The notes under the pieces were generated by a model. It did not search any database, was not told where the DNA came from, and was given only the letters and a program-made list of their open reading frames with translations. DNA of 64,000 bases from Lachnospiraceae bacterium (GTDB lineage: Bacteria > Bacillota > Clostridia > Lachnospirales > Lachnospiraceae), in contig SVEG01000003.1 of assembly GCA_015057505.1 (NCBI GenBank), positions 62,001 to 126,000 on the forward strand. The letters are read 5' to 3'. The position numbers and the translations under genes are program-made. Positions 15,976-24,517 of this stretch are shown one piece after another; the first letter of the stretch is position 1, and each line of letters opens with the position of its first letter.

Positions 15976-17523
15976 ATGATTATTATGGAGGAAAGACGAA
16001 TGAAGAAAGTGGTCAATTTGGATGCAATGATCTTAAGAGAAGATTTTAAAGTTGATAAAGGGTTTTCAGGGGCAAATAGATTTAAACAGTTAAAGGCAAG
16101 CGATTTGAAAAGTGATTCTGCAATGCGTTTTATGATAAAAAAACCCGATTTTCAGAGAGAAACAAGAGACTGGAATGTCTCACAAATAACCAACTTTATT
16201 TCAAGTATACTTGATAGACATTTTATTCCGTCAATTATATTGTGGCAAAATTCAGGTGGAGTTACATTTGTCATTGATGGTGCGCACAGATTGAGTGCGT
16301 TCATGGCATGGATTAATGATGATTATGGCGATGGAGAAATTTCCAGTGATTTTTATGGGCAGAAAATTAGTGAAGAACAGCTTGAATTGGCGAAGAAAGC
16401 AAGGATGCAAATTGAAAAAAAAGTAGGGAAATATAGTATGTATCAAGATGCACTGCGTAATTCGCAGAAGTATTCAGAAGATGTTGTGCAAAAAGCGATG
16501 GGAATAGAGTCATTTGCTTTTGATATACAGTGGATAGAGGGTGATGTTTCTGTGGCAGAAAAATCATTCTTTAATATTAATCAAAAGGCGATTCCTATTA
16601 ATCCAACGGAAATGAAGATTTTAGAAGCGAGAAATAAACCTATTGGAATAGCAACTAGAGCTATAGTATATTCGGGAAATGGGTATAAGTATTGGAAAAA
16701 TTTTGATGAAGATATACAAAAGGAAATAGAAAATATTTCAACAGATATTAATGAAATACTTTTTTTGCCAAAAACCAAGAAGCCCATTACGACACTTGAT
16801 GTTTCGATTGCAGGTAAGAATCAGATGGATTTACAGTTTGTATATGACTTGATAGTATATACTAATGATGACATTTCGGATGTTGAAGATGTAGATGGAA
16901 GTGAGACTATAAAGGTTCTGTCTAATACAAGAAAGTTATTACAAACAATTAATTCAAAGGCAGCAGGTTCATTGGGATTACATCCTATTATTTATTTTTA
17001 CTCTAAAAAGGGTAATTTTAAGCCAGCTAATTTTTATGCAACGGTATTATTTGTTAAGCAATTGAAAAGAGAAAAGAAATTTGATGTTTTCATAAGTGTT
17101 AGAAGCGAATTCGAGGAGTTTATATATAAAAATGATTATATATTTGAACAAATTAATCGGAATTTGCGTTCGACAAAGAATAGTGCTGAACCATTATGCA
17201 AATTATTTGTAATGGTTATGATGCAATTGAAGGAAGGAAAAGGAGAAATAGAAATTTTACAGTTGATTCAACAAAACTATAATAATCTGAATCTAGCAAG
17301 AGAGGAAGATATTAGTAGTTCGGATTTTAATTCAAATCGAAAAAGTGAAACATATATATCGACAGCATTGAAATCAGTTGTGCGATGTGGAATATGTAAT
17401 GGTGTTGTTCATATTAATTCGACTTCGGTAGATCATATTGACAGAAGAAGAGATGGTGGTTTAGGTAGTGCTGATAATGGACAAATAACGCATCCATACT
17501 GTAATACGGGGTTTAAAAATTAA
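15976..17523 (+). CDS. DUF262-like (ParB/GmrSD-type) protein with C-terminal HNH nuclease
   Basis: The protein has 515 aa. The N-terminal half shows the DUF262/ParB-like pattern: PDFQRETRDWN, then FVIDGAHRLSAFMAW around residues 95-110, where DGxHR corresponds to the DGQxR nucleotide-binding/hydrolysis motif. The last 50 residues form an HNH endonuclease finger (CGICNG, VDHIDRRRDGG, PYCN, from about residue 471), with the Cys pairs and His that bind metal. DUF262-HNH proteins such as GmrSD attack modified phage DNA; a restriction role is inferred. The start is ATG 15976 behind AGGAGG, with ATG 16000 behind GGAGGA as alternative. Confidence 0.78.
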   Translation: MIIMEERRMKKVVNLDAMILREDFKVDKGFSGANRFKQLKASDLKSDSAMRFMIKKPDFQRETRDWNVSQITNFISSILDRHFIPSIILWQNSGGVTFVIDGAHRLSAFMAWINDDYGDGEISSDFYGQKISEEQLELAKKARMQIEKKVGKYSMYQDALRNSQKYSEDVVQKAMGIESFAFDIQWIEGDVSVAEKSFFNINQKAIPINPTEMKILEARNKPIGIATRAIVYSGNGYKYWKNFDEDIQKEIENISTDINEILFLPKTKKPITTLDVSIAGKNQMDLQFVYDLIVYTNDDISDVEDVDGSETIKVLSNTRKLLQTINSKAAGSLGLHPIIYFYSKKGNFKPANFYATVLFVKQLKREKKFDVFISVRSEFEEFIYKNDYIFEQINRNLRSTKNSAEPLCKLFVMVMMQLKEGKGEIEILQLIQQNYNNLNLAREEDISSSDFNSNRKSETYISTALKSVVRCGICNGVVHINSTSVDHIDRRRDGGLGSADNGQITHPYCNTGFKN

Positions 17524-17575
17524 ATTGGTTAATAAACATGTGGTTAGTTAGTAACATTTTTCAAGGAGGTTGAAT

Positions 17576-18169
17576 ATGGCTCATTTTCCAGCTTTTAGGA
17601 CACTTATTGATGATATGAATTGTAAAAACGTTGATAGAGAACATTTTCATACCCAATATGCAGGAGTGAGATTTGATGTAATTATTAGTTTGGATATTCA
17701 TCCGCATGAGCTTCTAATTGGCGGACAGGGAATTAATTGGGCTTGTGTAATGGAAATTTCAGATGATTTGGAAATTGCTATGCCAGATGATAGTTTTTTT
17801 GATTTGCGAAGCAAATTAGATTTAAGTGGAAATGGTATTGAAATATTTGGGTCATATATTTTTTTAAAGTATATATCCGAACACTCACCTAAACATTGTT
17901 CTGATTTACCTATTCAGCCAAATGTTATGCAACGGTGGTATCCAGATAGAACAAGAATGATTGATGAGGGAGATAGAACAGTGTTTTATCGTTGGGTTGA
18001 TCAAAAGAAGAAAGGGAATGAGGCTCATAATTTTGATAAAACAGAGAGATATTTTGGTAAGAAGGTCGCGGATTATTGTAGAACTAATAATATATCTTCT
18101 CAGTGGCTTGCTCCAGAGCAAGCAAAGAAAATGCATATTCAAATGGTAAAATATCCATGGGCTCAATAA
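17576..18169 (+). CDS. DUF6037-like protein of the defence block
   Basis: This 197-aa cytosolic protein has no catalytic motif I recognise. The pattern FRTLIDDMNCKN, then FDVIISLDIHPHELLIGG, resembles the family I remember as DUF6037, which is common beside restriction-type genes; this is from memory. The start ATG 17576 lies five bases after AAGGAGGT. It follows the DUF262-HNH gene by 52 bases in the same direction and is the last gene before a strong bidirectional terminator, so the two probably form one unit. Confidence 0.6.
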   Translation: MAHFPAFRTLIDDMNCKNVDREHFHTQYAGVRFDVIISLDIHPHELLIGGQGINWACVMEISDDLEIAMPDDSFFDLRSKLDLSGNGIEIFGSYIFLKYISEHSPKHCSDLPIQPNVMQRWYPDRTRMIDEGDRTVFYRWVDQKKKGNEAHNFDKTERYFGKKVADYCRTNNISSQWLAPEQAKKMHIQMVKYPWAQ

Positions 18170-18180
18170 TTTAATATATT

Positions 18181-18227
18181 TGAGGGTAATCTCTTAAGTC
18201 ATTTAATGACTTAAGAGATTACCCTCA
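18181..18227. terminator. Bidirectional terminator with a 23-bp perfect stem
   Basis: Positions 18181-18203 and 18205-18227 are exact reverse complements with one central base. The structure ends in TTTTATAT on the plus strand and A/T-rich sequence on the other. It lies between the convergent DUF6037-like gene and the MATE gene, whose stop codon starts within its T run. Confidence 0.9.
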
Positions 18228-18229
18228 TT

Positions 18230-19603
18230 TTATATAGTATTCTCTACTCGCTTCGTATGCCTCCTATAAATTACCGCAAACGCAATCATCTGGCAAATAA
18301 ACGTTGCTGACCACGAAACCGTGTAGGAAAAATACAGGCACTGTGGCGTGTGATACTGTGGAATCTGAAAAATCGTGTAAATCCAGCCGATTCGTATTCC
18401 GCATACACCGATAATCGATATTATCATTGGAACGAGGGAAGCTCCCATGCCTCTAAGGGCCCCCGTAGACACATCCATTATACCGCACAGGAAATACGGG
18501 ATACATATATAAGTAAGACGTACCATACCCCATTTAACGGCTTCTGCCGAATCCGGAATATAAATTGACAAAAGCGTCGGTCCGAGCAAATAAGCAATGG
18601 CAGAAAATGTTGCGCCCGCAACAACTACACTGACAAGGCAGACGCCCAAAATCTTTTTAACGCGTTTGTATTTTTGTGCGCCAACGTTACGTCCGATAAA
18701 ATTAAGGGCACTTTGATGAAAAGCATTGAGTACAACATATACAAAGCCTTCAATATTGGCGGCGGCTGCATTACCGGACATGAGTATGTCGCCGAAGGAA
18801 TTGATTGACGACTGAATAATAACATTTGATATCGAAAACAGCGAGCCCTGAAGTCCTGCAGGAAGTCCGATTTTTAGGATATCGAAAAGCTGTCTTTTGT
18901 AAAAACGCATCTTGGAAAGCATAAGTTTACATGCATCCGTTCTGCGCATAAGCGCACGGACAACAAGGACTGCCGAAATACCCTGTGATATCGTAGTTGC
19001 AAGAGCTACACCTGCAACGTTCATATTGAATAGAGTTACAAAAATTACATTGAGAAAAACATTAATTACACCTGCGATTGATAAATAAATGAGCGGTGAT
19101 TTGGTATCTCCTGCGGCACGAAGGATTGACGCACAGAAGTTATACACCATTATAAATACCGCGCCCGCAAAATATATTCTCATGTATATGGTGGAGAGCG
19201 GCAGAACCGTGTCCGGTGTATTCATAAGCTGTAAAAACGTTTTAGCAAAGCCGACACCTATAACCGTAACAATAAGGCCACTCACAATTGCCGTAGGCAG
19301 AGCAGTGTGAATAAGGCGATGAACCGTCTCTGATTTGTCTGCTCCGAGAGCATGTGCAACGGTAACACCGGTACCTACGGAAAGACCGATAAATAAATTA
19401 ACAATCAGGTTGGTAATTGAGCCGCAATTGCCTACAGCCGCTACGGATAATTCACCGCAGTATCTTCCGACGATAACAAGGTCGGCGGCATTGAAAAGTA
19501 ATTGAAGTAAGCTTGTTAGTATAATCGGTATTGTATAAAGAATTATATTGGAGAGAAGTGAGCCCTCCAGCATATTTATATTTGTTTTTTTTGTACTGGT
19601 CAT
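18230..19603 (-). CDS. MATE-family multidrug/cation exporter
   Basis: This is a 12-helix MATE (NorM/DinF-type) transporter that exports drugs or metabolites against Na+ or H+. The protein is about 457 aa, with two homologous halves starting near SLLSNIILYTIPIILTSLLQ and RQLFDILKIGLPAGLQGS. The start is placed at 19603 (MTSTKK) because AGGAG lies nine bases before it, whereas an in-frame ATG at 19612 would abut the ribosome binding site. It is divergent from the MerR-type gene, and the two share a 245-base control region. Confidence 0.92.
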   Translation of the reverse strand: MTSTKKTNINMLEGSLLSNIILYTIPIILTSLLQLLFNAADLVIVGRYCGELSVAAVGNCGSITNLIVNLFIGLSVGTGVTVAHALGADKSETVHRLIHTALPTAIVSGLIVTVIGVGFAKTFLQLMNTPDTVLPLSTIYMRIYFAGAVFIMVYNFCASILRAAGDTKSPLIYLSIAGVINVFLNVIFVTLFNMNVAGVALATTISQGISAVLVVRALMRRTDACKLMLSKMRFYKRQLFDILKIGLPAGLQGSLFSISNVIIQSSINSFGDILMSGNAAAANIEGFVYVVLNAFHQSALNFIGRNVGAQKYKRVKKILGVCLVSVVVAGATFSAIAYLLGPTLLSIYIPDSAEAVKWGMVRLTYICIPYFLCGIMDVSTGALRGMGASLVPMIISIIGVCGIRIGWIYTIFQIPQYHTPQCLYFSYTVSWSATFICQMIAFAVIYRRHTKRVENTI

Positions 19604-19642
19604 TTGAAGCATCTCCTGTAGGAATATTTAAGTTATAGCTTT

Positions 19643-19671
19643 TTGACACACTGTAATCCAATTGGTATAAT
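19643..19671 (+). promoter_or_regulatory. Consensus promoter in the divergent region
   Basis: TTGACA (19643-19648) and TATAAT (19666-19671) are spaced by 17 bases, with TGG before the -10. It points towards the MerR-type gene, about 180 bases away. Between lie a TGTAACC/GGTTACA pairing and a TGACA-G-TGTCA palindrome. Confidence 0.7.
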
Positions 19672-19796
19672 GTATGAATTAAAAGACCATTGTAACCGCT
19701 TGCTGTCGATAAACAAAAGGTTACAAATGATGTTGTATCACACATGCCTGACAGTGTCAATATCCAAAAAAAATCAAAATAATTTAATAAAAGGTG

Positions 19797-19827
19797 TTGA
19801 CTCTTCCCTTGGGGCACGCTTTACCAT
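19797..19827 (+). promoter_or_regulatory. MerR-type promoter with 19-bp spacer
   Basis: TTGACT (19797-19802) and TACCAT (19822-19827) are separated by 19 bases, the overlong spacer that MerR-family regulators correct by DNA twisting. The spacer contains CTTCCCTTGGGG, a dyad typical of MerR operators. It lies 22 bases before the MerR-fusion ATG, so autoregulation is likely. Confidence 0.7.
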
Positions 19828-19848
19828 AAGCGCATGGAGGTGATTTTG

Positions 19849-21030
19849 ATGGACAAAAAAATGACATCAGGAGAGATTGCGAAGAAAACAGGCATTTCGC
19901 AAAAAGCAGTACGTTTATATGACGAGAAGGGTTTGCTTAAGCCGTCTGAGTATACGGAAGGTAACTACAGACTTTACGATGCAGAAGCTTTGCTTGTGCT
20001 CGAGAAGATTATTGCACTTAAGCAGATAGGTTTTTCACTTGAGGAAATTCATGACAATCTTATCGCAGAAAAGAATATGAATATTAGGGAATCTTTAGAG
20101 CAGCAGCTTAAGACAATGGAGGCTAAAAAGAGGGAGATTGAACGAACGATAACCTGTATAAAGACTGTTCTTGGAAGAAGTGAGGGAGAGCCTGATTGGA
20201 ACAGTGTTGCAGAGATTGCTCGTATGATTCAGACAGACCAGAAAGCAGATGACCACCATTTTAAGGCATTAAAGCATACTGCAGACAATACAGATTGGTA
20301 TGTTAAGATTTACAATTCATTAGGAATCAAAGGCAATTCAAGAGTACTTGATCTCGGTTGTGGTTTTGCGAAGCTTTGGAGAAATAACTGGACTGATATT
20401 CCGGCAGGTGTAGTTGTGGATGGTTATGATTTACATGGAAGCTGGGCGGATAATTTCGCAGAGTATATTGAGGCACATAAGGCAGAGCTTGCGGAGGGTA
20501 CGCAAGTTTCAATACATTGGAGCGATGTGGAGGAGGAAGAGACCTGGAAGCAGCTTGCTTCGGAGAAACCTTATACATATGTGATTGCACATTATCTTAC
20601 GGTTTTCCTTAAAGATAAGGAACTTTTTGTGGAGCGTGTGGCAACCGTACTGGCAGAGGGCGGAATGTTCTCTTGTAATGATCACGACGTGAGTAGTGAG
20701 CATATGTTCTGGAAACAGGCCTTTGATGCGATGAAGCTTAATTCTGCGTTTATATCCGAGAAACTTAAAGAAAAGCAGACAAAGCATGATGATTTTGAAA
20801 AGTTGCTTAAGAAATACTTTGGAAAAGTGGAGAATATTAAAATTCCCAACAATATGCGTTATGACAATAGCGAAGAGCTATTTGAAAGATTATGCGAGCA
20901 CTATTCAGAGAATAAGAAGTATCTTACAGACAATAAAAATAAGATAAAGAGATACTTGGATGATAAACTAATATCAGAGGGAGAAGTTATTGTTACAGCA
21001 GATGTTGACTTTTGGCATTGTTATAAGTAA
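19849..21030 (+). CDS. MerR-family regulator fused to a SAM-dependent methyltransferase
   Basis: The N-terminal ~110 residues are a MerR DNA-binding domain (MTSGEIAKKTGISQKAVRLYDEKG, then NYRLYD and a helical dimerisation segment). The rest is a class I methyltransferase with motif I VLDLGCGFA near residue 165 and YVIAHYLTVFL as motif IV region. The protein is 393 aa from ATG 19849, placed six bases behind GGAGGTG. Such fusions put a methyltransferase in the usual effector position of a drug-sensing regulator. A nucleoside phosphorylase follows at once, which hints at a shared substrate. Confidence 0.88.
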   Translation: MDKKMTSGEIAKKTGISQKAVRLYDEKGLLKPSEYTEGNYRLYDAEALLVLEKIIALKQIGFSLEEIHDNLIAEKNMNIRESLEQQLKTMEAKKREIERTITCIKTVLGRSEGEPDWNSVAEIARMIQTDQKADDHHFKALKHTADNTDWYVKIYNSLGIKGNSRVLDLGCGFAKLWRNNWTDIPAGVVVDGYDLHGSWADNFAEYIEAHKAELAEGTQVSIHWSDVEEEETWKQLASEKPYTYVIAHYLTVFLKDKELFVERVATVLAEGGMFSCNDHDVSSEHMFWKQAFDAMKLNSAFISEKLKEKQTKHDDFEKLLKKYFGKVENIKIPNNMRYDNSEELFERLCEHYSENKKYLTDNKNKIKRYLDDKLISEGEVIVTADVDFWHCYK

Positions 21031-21054
21031 TTTAGAAGAAAGAGGTGTATAGTG

Positions 21055-21819
21055 ATGGTGCTTACGGAATTTGATTTTGACAAAGAGGCTATAATTAATC
21101 CCTGTGATTGTATAGAAAGAATCGAGGGAATGCCGAAGATTGCGGTTACCTGTTTTGAGTATAAAACATTTGGCAGAATGCTTGAGAGTGTCGGTGGAGA
21201 GCAGATTAGCGTAATTAAGAATGCGAATGGGGCGCAACCTGTATATAAAACAAAATATAAAGATAAAGAAATAGTATTATATATGTCTGATATGGGAGCA
21301 GCGGGAACAGCAGGCGATTTGGAAGAAATATTTGCCATGGGTGTGGAAACAGTTATAATGTTTGGCGCTTGTGGAGTGCTTGACAGGACGATAGAGGACT
21401 GCTCTGTTATAATTCCAAGTGCCGCAGTCAGAGATGAAGGAGCTAGTTATCATTATGCACCGCCTTCTGATGAAATCAGAGTGAATCTTAAATATATTCC
21501 GGAATTTACGGAGCTGCTTGATGAGATAAAATGCTCCTATAGGATAGGTAAGGTATGGACGACGGACGGTTTTTATCGTGAAACTAAAGCAAAAATGCTT
21601 AAGAGAAAAGAACAGGGTTGTATTTGTGTGGATATGGAATGCTCCGCGGCAGCGGCAGTAGCACAATTCCGTGAGAAAGAGTTGTTTCAGTTTTTCTGTG
21701 CGGCAGATAATCTGGATGGTGAGGTTTGGGATGAGAGAAGTCTCAGCAGTAAAGTGAAGTTTGCCGAAAAGGACAGGTTTGCACAGCTTGCTCTTGAGTT
21801 GGCGACGAGAATACAGTAA
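21055..21819 (+). CDS. Nucleoside phosphorylase family protein
   Basis: The 254-aa protein belongs to the PNP/UDP phosphorylase superfamily, which splits the glycosidic bond of nucleosides with phosphate. MSDMGAAGTAGDLEEI, MFGACGVLD, RDEGASYHYAPP and DMECSAAAAVAQ are the family's substrate-binding segments; the Glu in DMEC contacts ribose. AGAGGTG precedes ATG 21055 (GTG 21052 is possible). It lies 24 bases after the MerR-methyltransferase gene and probably shares its transcript. The exact nucleoside is not determinable. Confidence 0.88.
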   Translation: MVLTEFDFDKEAIINPCDCIERIEGMPKIAVTCFEYKTFGRMLESVGGEQISVIKNANGAQPVYKTKYKDKEIVLYMSDMGAAGTAGDLEEIFAMGVETVIMFGACGVLDRTIEDCSVIIPSAAVRDEGASYHYAPPSDEIRVNLKYIPEFTELLDEIKCSYRIGKVWTTDGFYRETKAKMLKRKEQGCICVDMECSAAAAVAQFREKELFQFFCAADNLDGEVWDERSLSSKVKFAEKDRFAQLALELATRIQ

Positions 21820-21864
21820 AAAAAAGAATCTTGGAACAAAAGGTGTTTCAAGATTCTTTTTTTT
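21818..21864. terminator. Terminator after the phosphorylase gene
   Basis: AAAAGAATCTTGGAAC and GTTTCAAGATTCTTTT form a 16-bp stem with one G-T pair, flanked by A and T runs, so it can act in both directions. Confidence 0.92.
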
Positions 21865-21910
21865 GCTTGGCATATCGCTTATGTGAGCAGAAAGTTGTGG
21901 CTCAGGGTGT

Positions 21911-21939
21911 TTGACATAACTTGGAATTGCTGATATCAT
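21911..21939 (+). promoter_or_regulatory. Sigma-A promoter of the DUF1848 gene
   Basis: TTGACA (21911-21916) and TATCAT (21934-21939) have a 17-base spacer and TGA just before the -10. Confidence 0.65.
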
Positions 21940-22008
21940 ATTTTTTTGTAGGATAGAAATTTAAAAGTAGATTTTTTGCTTTAAGATTTATGAGAAAGGG
22001 ATGTCACC

Positions 22009-22938
22009 ATGATTTTACACACCGGGCTCAGAACGGACATACCGGCCTTTTATTCAGAGTGGTTTGTGAATCGCCTAAAGGAAGGTTATGTACTTGTCCG
22101 CAATCCGTATAATCCGACGCAGGTAACTAAATATGTGATTTCGCCCGAGGTTGTGGATGTGATTTCCTTTTGTACGAAGAATCCGGGACCGTTTTTGCCG
22201 CATATGGAGCTCATTAGGGATTACGGGCAGTACTGGTATGTGACGATTACGCCGTACGGCAGGGATATAGAGCCTAACGTGCCTTTGAAGGAAAAGGTAA
22301 TGGAGAGTTTTATTCTCTTGTCAAAGAAGGTGGGTGTGAATTGCGTGGGCTGGCGTTATGATCCGATTTTTTTGTCTGATACATATACTTTGGAGCGTCA
22401 TATCAGTGATTTTGAAAAGATGGCGGAGACACTTGCCGGATATACAAAGGTTTGCGTAATAAGTTTTATTGATTTGTATAAAAAGGTGCTTAGGAATTTC
22501 CCTGAGGTTAGGACGGTGTCTAAGGAAGACAGGTTGACGCTTGGCAGGGAGTTTGTGAGAATCGGTAAAAAGTACGGCATCACGATTAAGACTTGTGCGG
22601 AGGGTGATGAGCTTGCGCCATATGGAGCGGACTGTTCGGGGTGCATGACGATTTCCACTTTTGAGAAAGCAATCGGCTGTGCGCTAAAGCCGCCAAAGCA
22701 AAGCAAGGGAAGAAATGAATGTACCTGTTATCTCGGCGCGGATATCGGTGCATATAATACTTGTGGGCATTTGTGTAAGTACTGCTATGCCAATTATGAT
22801 ACTGAAACGGTAAAACGTAATATGAAGGCACATAATCCGAAGTCGCCGATTATTCTTGGAGAAGTGGCAGAGGGTGATGAGATAAAGGAAGCAAAACAGG
22901 AAAGCTGGAAGGATATGCAACTGTATTTGTTTACATAA
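22009..22938 (+). CDS. DUF1848 family protein with C-terminal Fe-S type cysteines
   Basis: The 309-aa protein matches DUF1848: N-terminal RTDIPAFYSEWFVNRLKEGYVLVRNPYN, a middle GPFLPHM and WYVTITPYG, and CAEGDELAPYGADCSGCM. Near the C-terminus there is C-x3-C-x2-C (CGHLCKYC, residues 252-259), the spacing of the radical-SAM [4Fe-4S] cluster, with two more Cys just ahead. The order is reversed relative to normal radical-SAM proteins, where the cluster is N-terminal. Function is unknown. It is a single gene behind its own promoter. Confidence 0.85.
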   Translation: MILHTGLRTDIPAFYSEWFVNRLKEGYVLVRNPYNPTQVTKYVISPEVVDVISFCTKNPGPFLPHMELIRDYGQYWYVTITPYGRDIEPNVPLKEKVMESFILLSKKVGVNCVGWRYDPIFLSDTYTLERHISDFEKMAETLAGYTKVCVISFIDLYKKVLRNFPEVRTVSKEDRLTLGREFVRIGKKYGITIKTCAEGDELAPYGADCSGCMTISTFEKAIGCALKPPKQSKGRNECTCYLGADIGAYNTCGHLCKYCYANYDTETVKRNMKAHNPKSPIILGEVAEGDEIKEAKQESWKDMQLYLFT

Positions 22939-23010
22939 CTCGTGCCGGTGTGGGCTATGTGACATTGTACTACAACAAAGAAAGATTATTAACAGAAAGG
23001 CAAGATAATC

Positions 23011-24345
23011 ATGACCGAAACAGAAATATATTATGAGAAAATGACGAAAACCCCGCTTACTAAGTTAATCGTATCGCTCGGAATACCAACGACGATTTCG
23101 ATGCTTGTGACGAACATATATAATATGGTTGATACATATTTTGTGGGAACGCTCGGAGAGAGCCAGCAGGCGGCGACGGGAATTCTTTTTACATTGCAGG
23201 CGATTATACAGGCGATAGCGTTCATGCTCGGACAGGGCTCGGGCTCGCTTGTGTCTAAGGCACTTGCGGATAAAAATAAAGACGAGGCTTCAGAATACGT
23301 TTCCACGAGCTTTTTTACGGGAGTTGTAATCGGACTTGTGCTTATGGTATTCGGCCTGATTTTTCTGACGCCGTTTATGAAGCTTCTGGGAAGCACTGAT
23401 ACGATTCTTCCGTATGCAAAACAGTACGGTGTTTGCGTCCTTATAATGTGTCCGGTGGTTGTGTGTTCCTTTATTTTAAATAATAATCTGCGTTTTGAGG
23501 GCAAGGCGTTTTATGCAATGATTGGTCTTGTTTCAGGTGCGGTAGTTAATATTTTCGGCGATTATTTGCTGATTAAAGTTTTTTCGCTTGGCGTGCTTGG
23601 AGCAGGAATTGCAACAGCGGCATCGCAGTTTATAAGCTTTTTGATTCTTTTGTACTTTTTTAATAAAATGGCGCAGAGCAAAATAAGACTTAGCTATGTG
23701 AGCAGGAAAGTAAAAGTGTATTTTACGATTTGCAGGGTAGGTTTTCCGGCACTCATAAGACAGGGACTCAGTTCGTTTTCAAACGGTCTGCTTAACAACC
23801 TCACAAGACCTTACGGCGATGCGGCGATTGCGGCAATGAGCGTAGTCAACAGATTCAGTGCATTTGTTATGTGCGTAGGCTTAGGCGTTGGCCAGGGCTT
23901 CCAGCCGGTAGCTTCGTTTAACTATCAGGCAAAGGAGATTAAGCGTGTAAAAAAAGGCTTGCTTGTTACAATGATTATCGGAACATGCTGTATTTACGCA
24001 CTTGCAATTCCCGGCTTCTTCTTTGCGGAGGATATAGTGCGTCTTTTCCAGAAGAGCGAGGATGTTGTAAGGATTGGTAAATTTGCACTCAGATGTGCGT
24101 GCGGAGGTGTGATGTGCCTTCCGATATCGGTACCTGTAAATATGCTTTATCAGAGCATAAGAAAGGCCGGAACGGCAACATTTTTGTCAATGCTTCGTTC
24201 AGGACTTATGTTTATACCGACGGTTATTATAACCACACATTTATGGGGCTTGACAGGCGTTCAGATTTCACAGCCGATTGCCGATGCGGGAACGGCACTT
24301 CTTAGCATTCCGTTTATTATTGCGTTTTTAAGAAAAAAAGAATAA
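23011..24345 (+). CDS. MATE-family exporter
   Basis: This is a second 12-helix MATE transporter of 444 aa. Repeat halves start near PLTKLIVSLGIPTTISMLV and TICRVGFPALIRQGLSS. VDTYFVGTLGE and GQGFQPVASFNYQAKE are typical of the DinF/VmrA-like branch. AGAAAGGCAAG precedes the ATG. It differs clearly from the 18.2-kb MATE protein, so this is not a recent duplication. No regulator is adjacent. Confidence 0.93.
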   Translation: MTETEIYYEKMTKTPLTKLIVSLGIPTTISMLVTNIYNMVDTYFVGTLGESQQAATGILFTLQAIIQAIAFMLGQGSGSLVSKALADKNKDEASEYVSTSFFTGVVIGLVLMVFGLIFLTPFMKLLGSTDTILPYAKQYGVCVLIMCPVVVCSFILNNNLRFEGKAFYAMIGLVSGAVVNIFGDYLLIKVFSLGVLGAGIATAASQFISFLILLYFFNKMAQSKIRLSYVSRKVKVYFTICRVGFPALIRQGLSSFSNGLLNNLTRPYGDAAIAAMSVVNRFSAFVMCVGLGVGQGFQPVASFNYQAKEIKRVKKGLLVTMIIGTCCIYALAIPGFFFAEDIVRLFQKSEDVVRIGKFALRCACGGVMCLPISVPVNMLYQSIRKAGTATFLSMLRSGLMFIPTVIITTHLWGLTGVQISQPIADAGTALLSIPFIIAFLRKKE

Positions 24346-24349
24346 AAAA

Positions 24350-24514
24350 GGTATTGACATTATTGCCGGTGAAAATGTCAATACCCGAACATTTCTTGGC
24401 AATTAGTTAACTTAGCGGACAATGGTCCGTTATAAAGGGAGCCCATAATCTGAAGAATCATATGCGCTGTCAGGTAGACAGTGGCATATAAAGATACAGG
24501 TTATGGGCTCTTTT
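24350..24514. terminator. Multi-hairpin region between convergent genes
   Basis: Three structures occupy the 172-base gap. GGTATTGACATT/AATGTCAATACC (24350-24385) has a T tract on the minus strand. CGGAC/GTCCG forms a small hairpin near 24416-24430. A long branched hairpin has a 14-bp base GAGCCCATAATCTG/CAGGTTATGGGCTC (24439-24452 with 24497-24510), an inner CTGTC/GACAG stem and TTTTGTTTT behind it. The last is a terminator for the MATE gene, and the first may serve the minus-strand gene. Confidence 0.75.
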
Positions 24515-24517
24515 GTT

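Noticed and set aside
11182-18227. An integrated prophage or integrative element
   Set aside because: The block carries defence-type genes but no integrase, transposase, phage structural genes or flanking direct repeats were found.
21277-21939. A 220-codon open frame on the minus strand over the phosphorylase gene
   Set aside because: It is antisense to a well-supported family and runs through a strong terminator hairpin.
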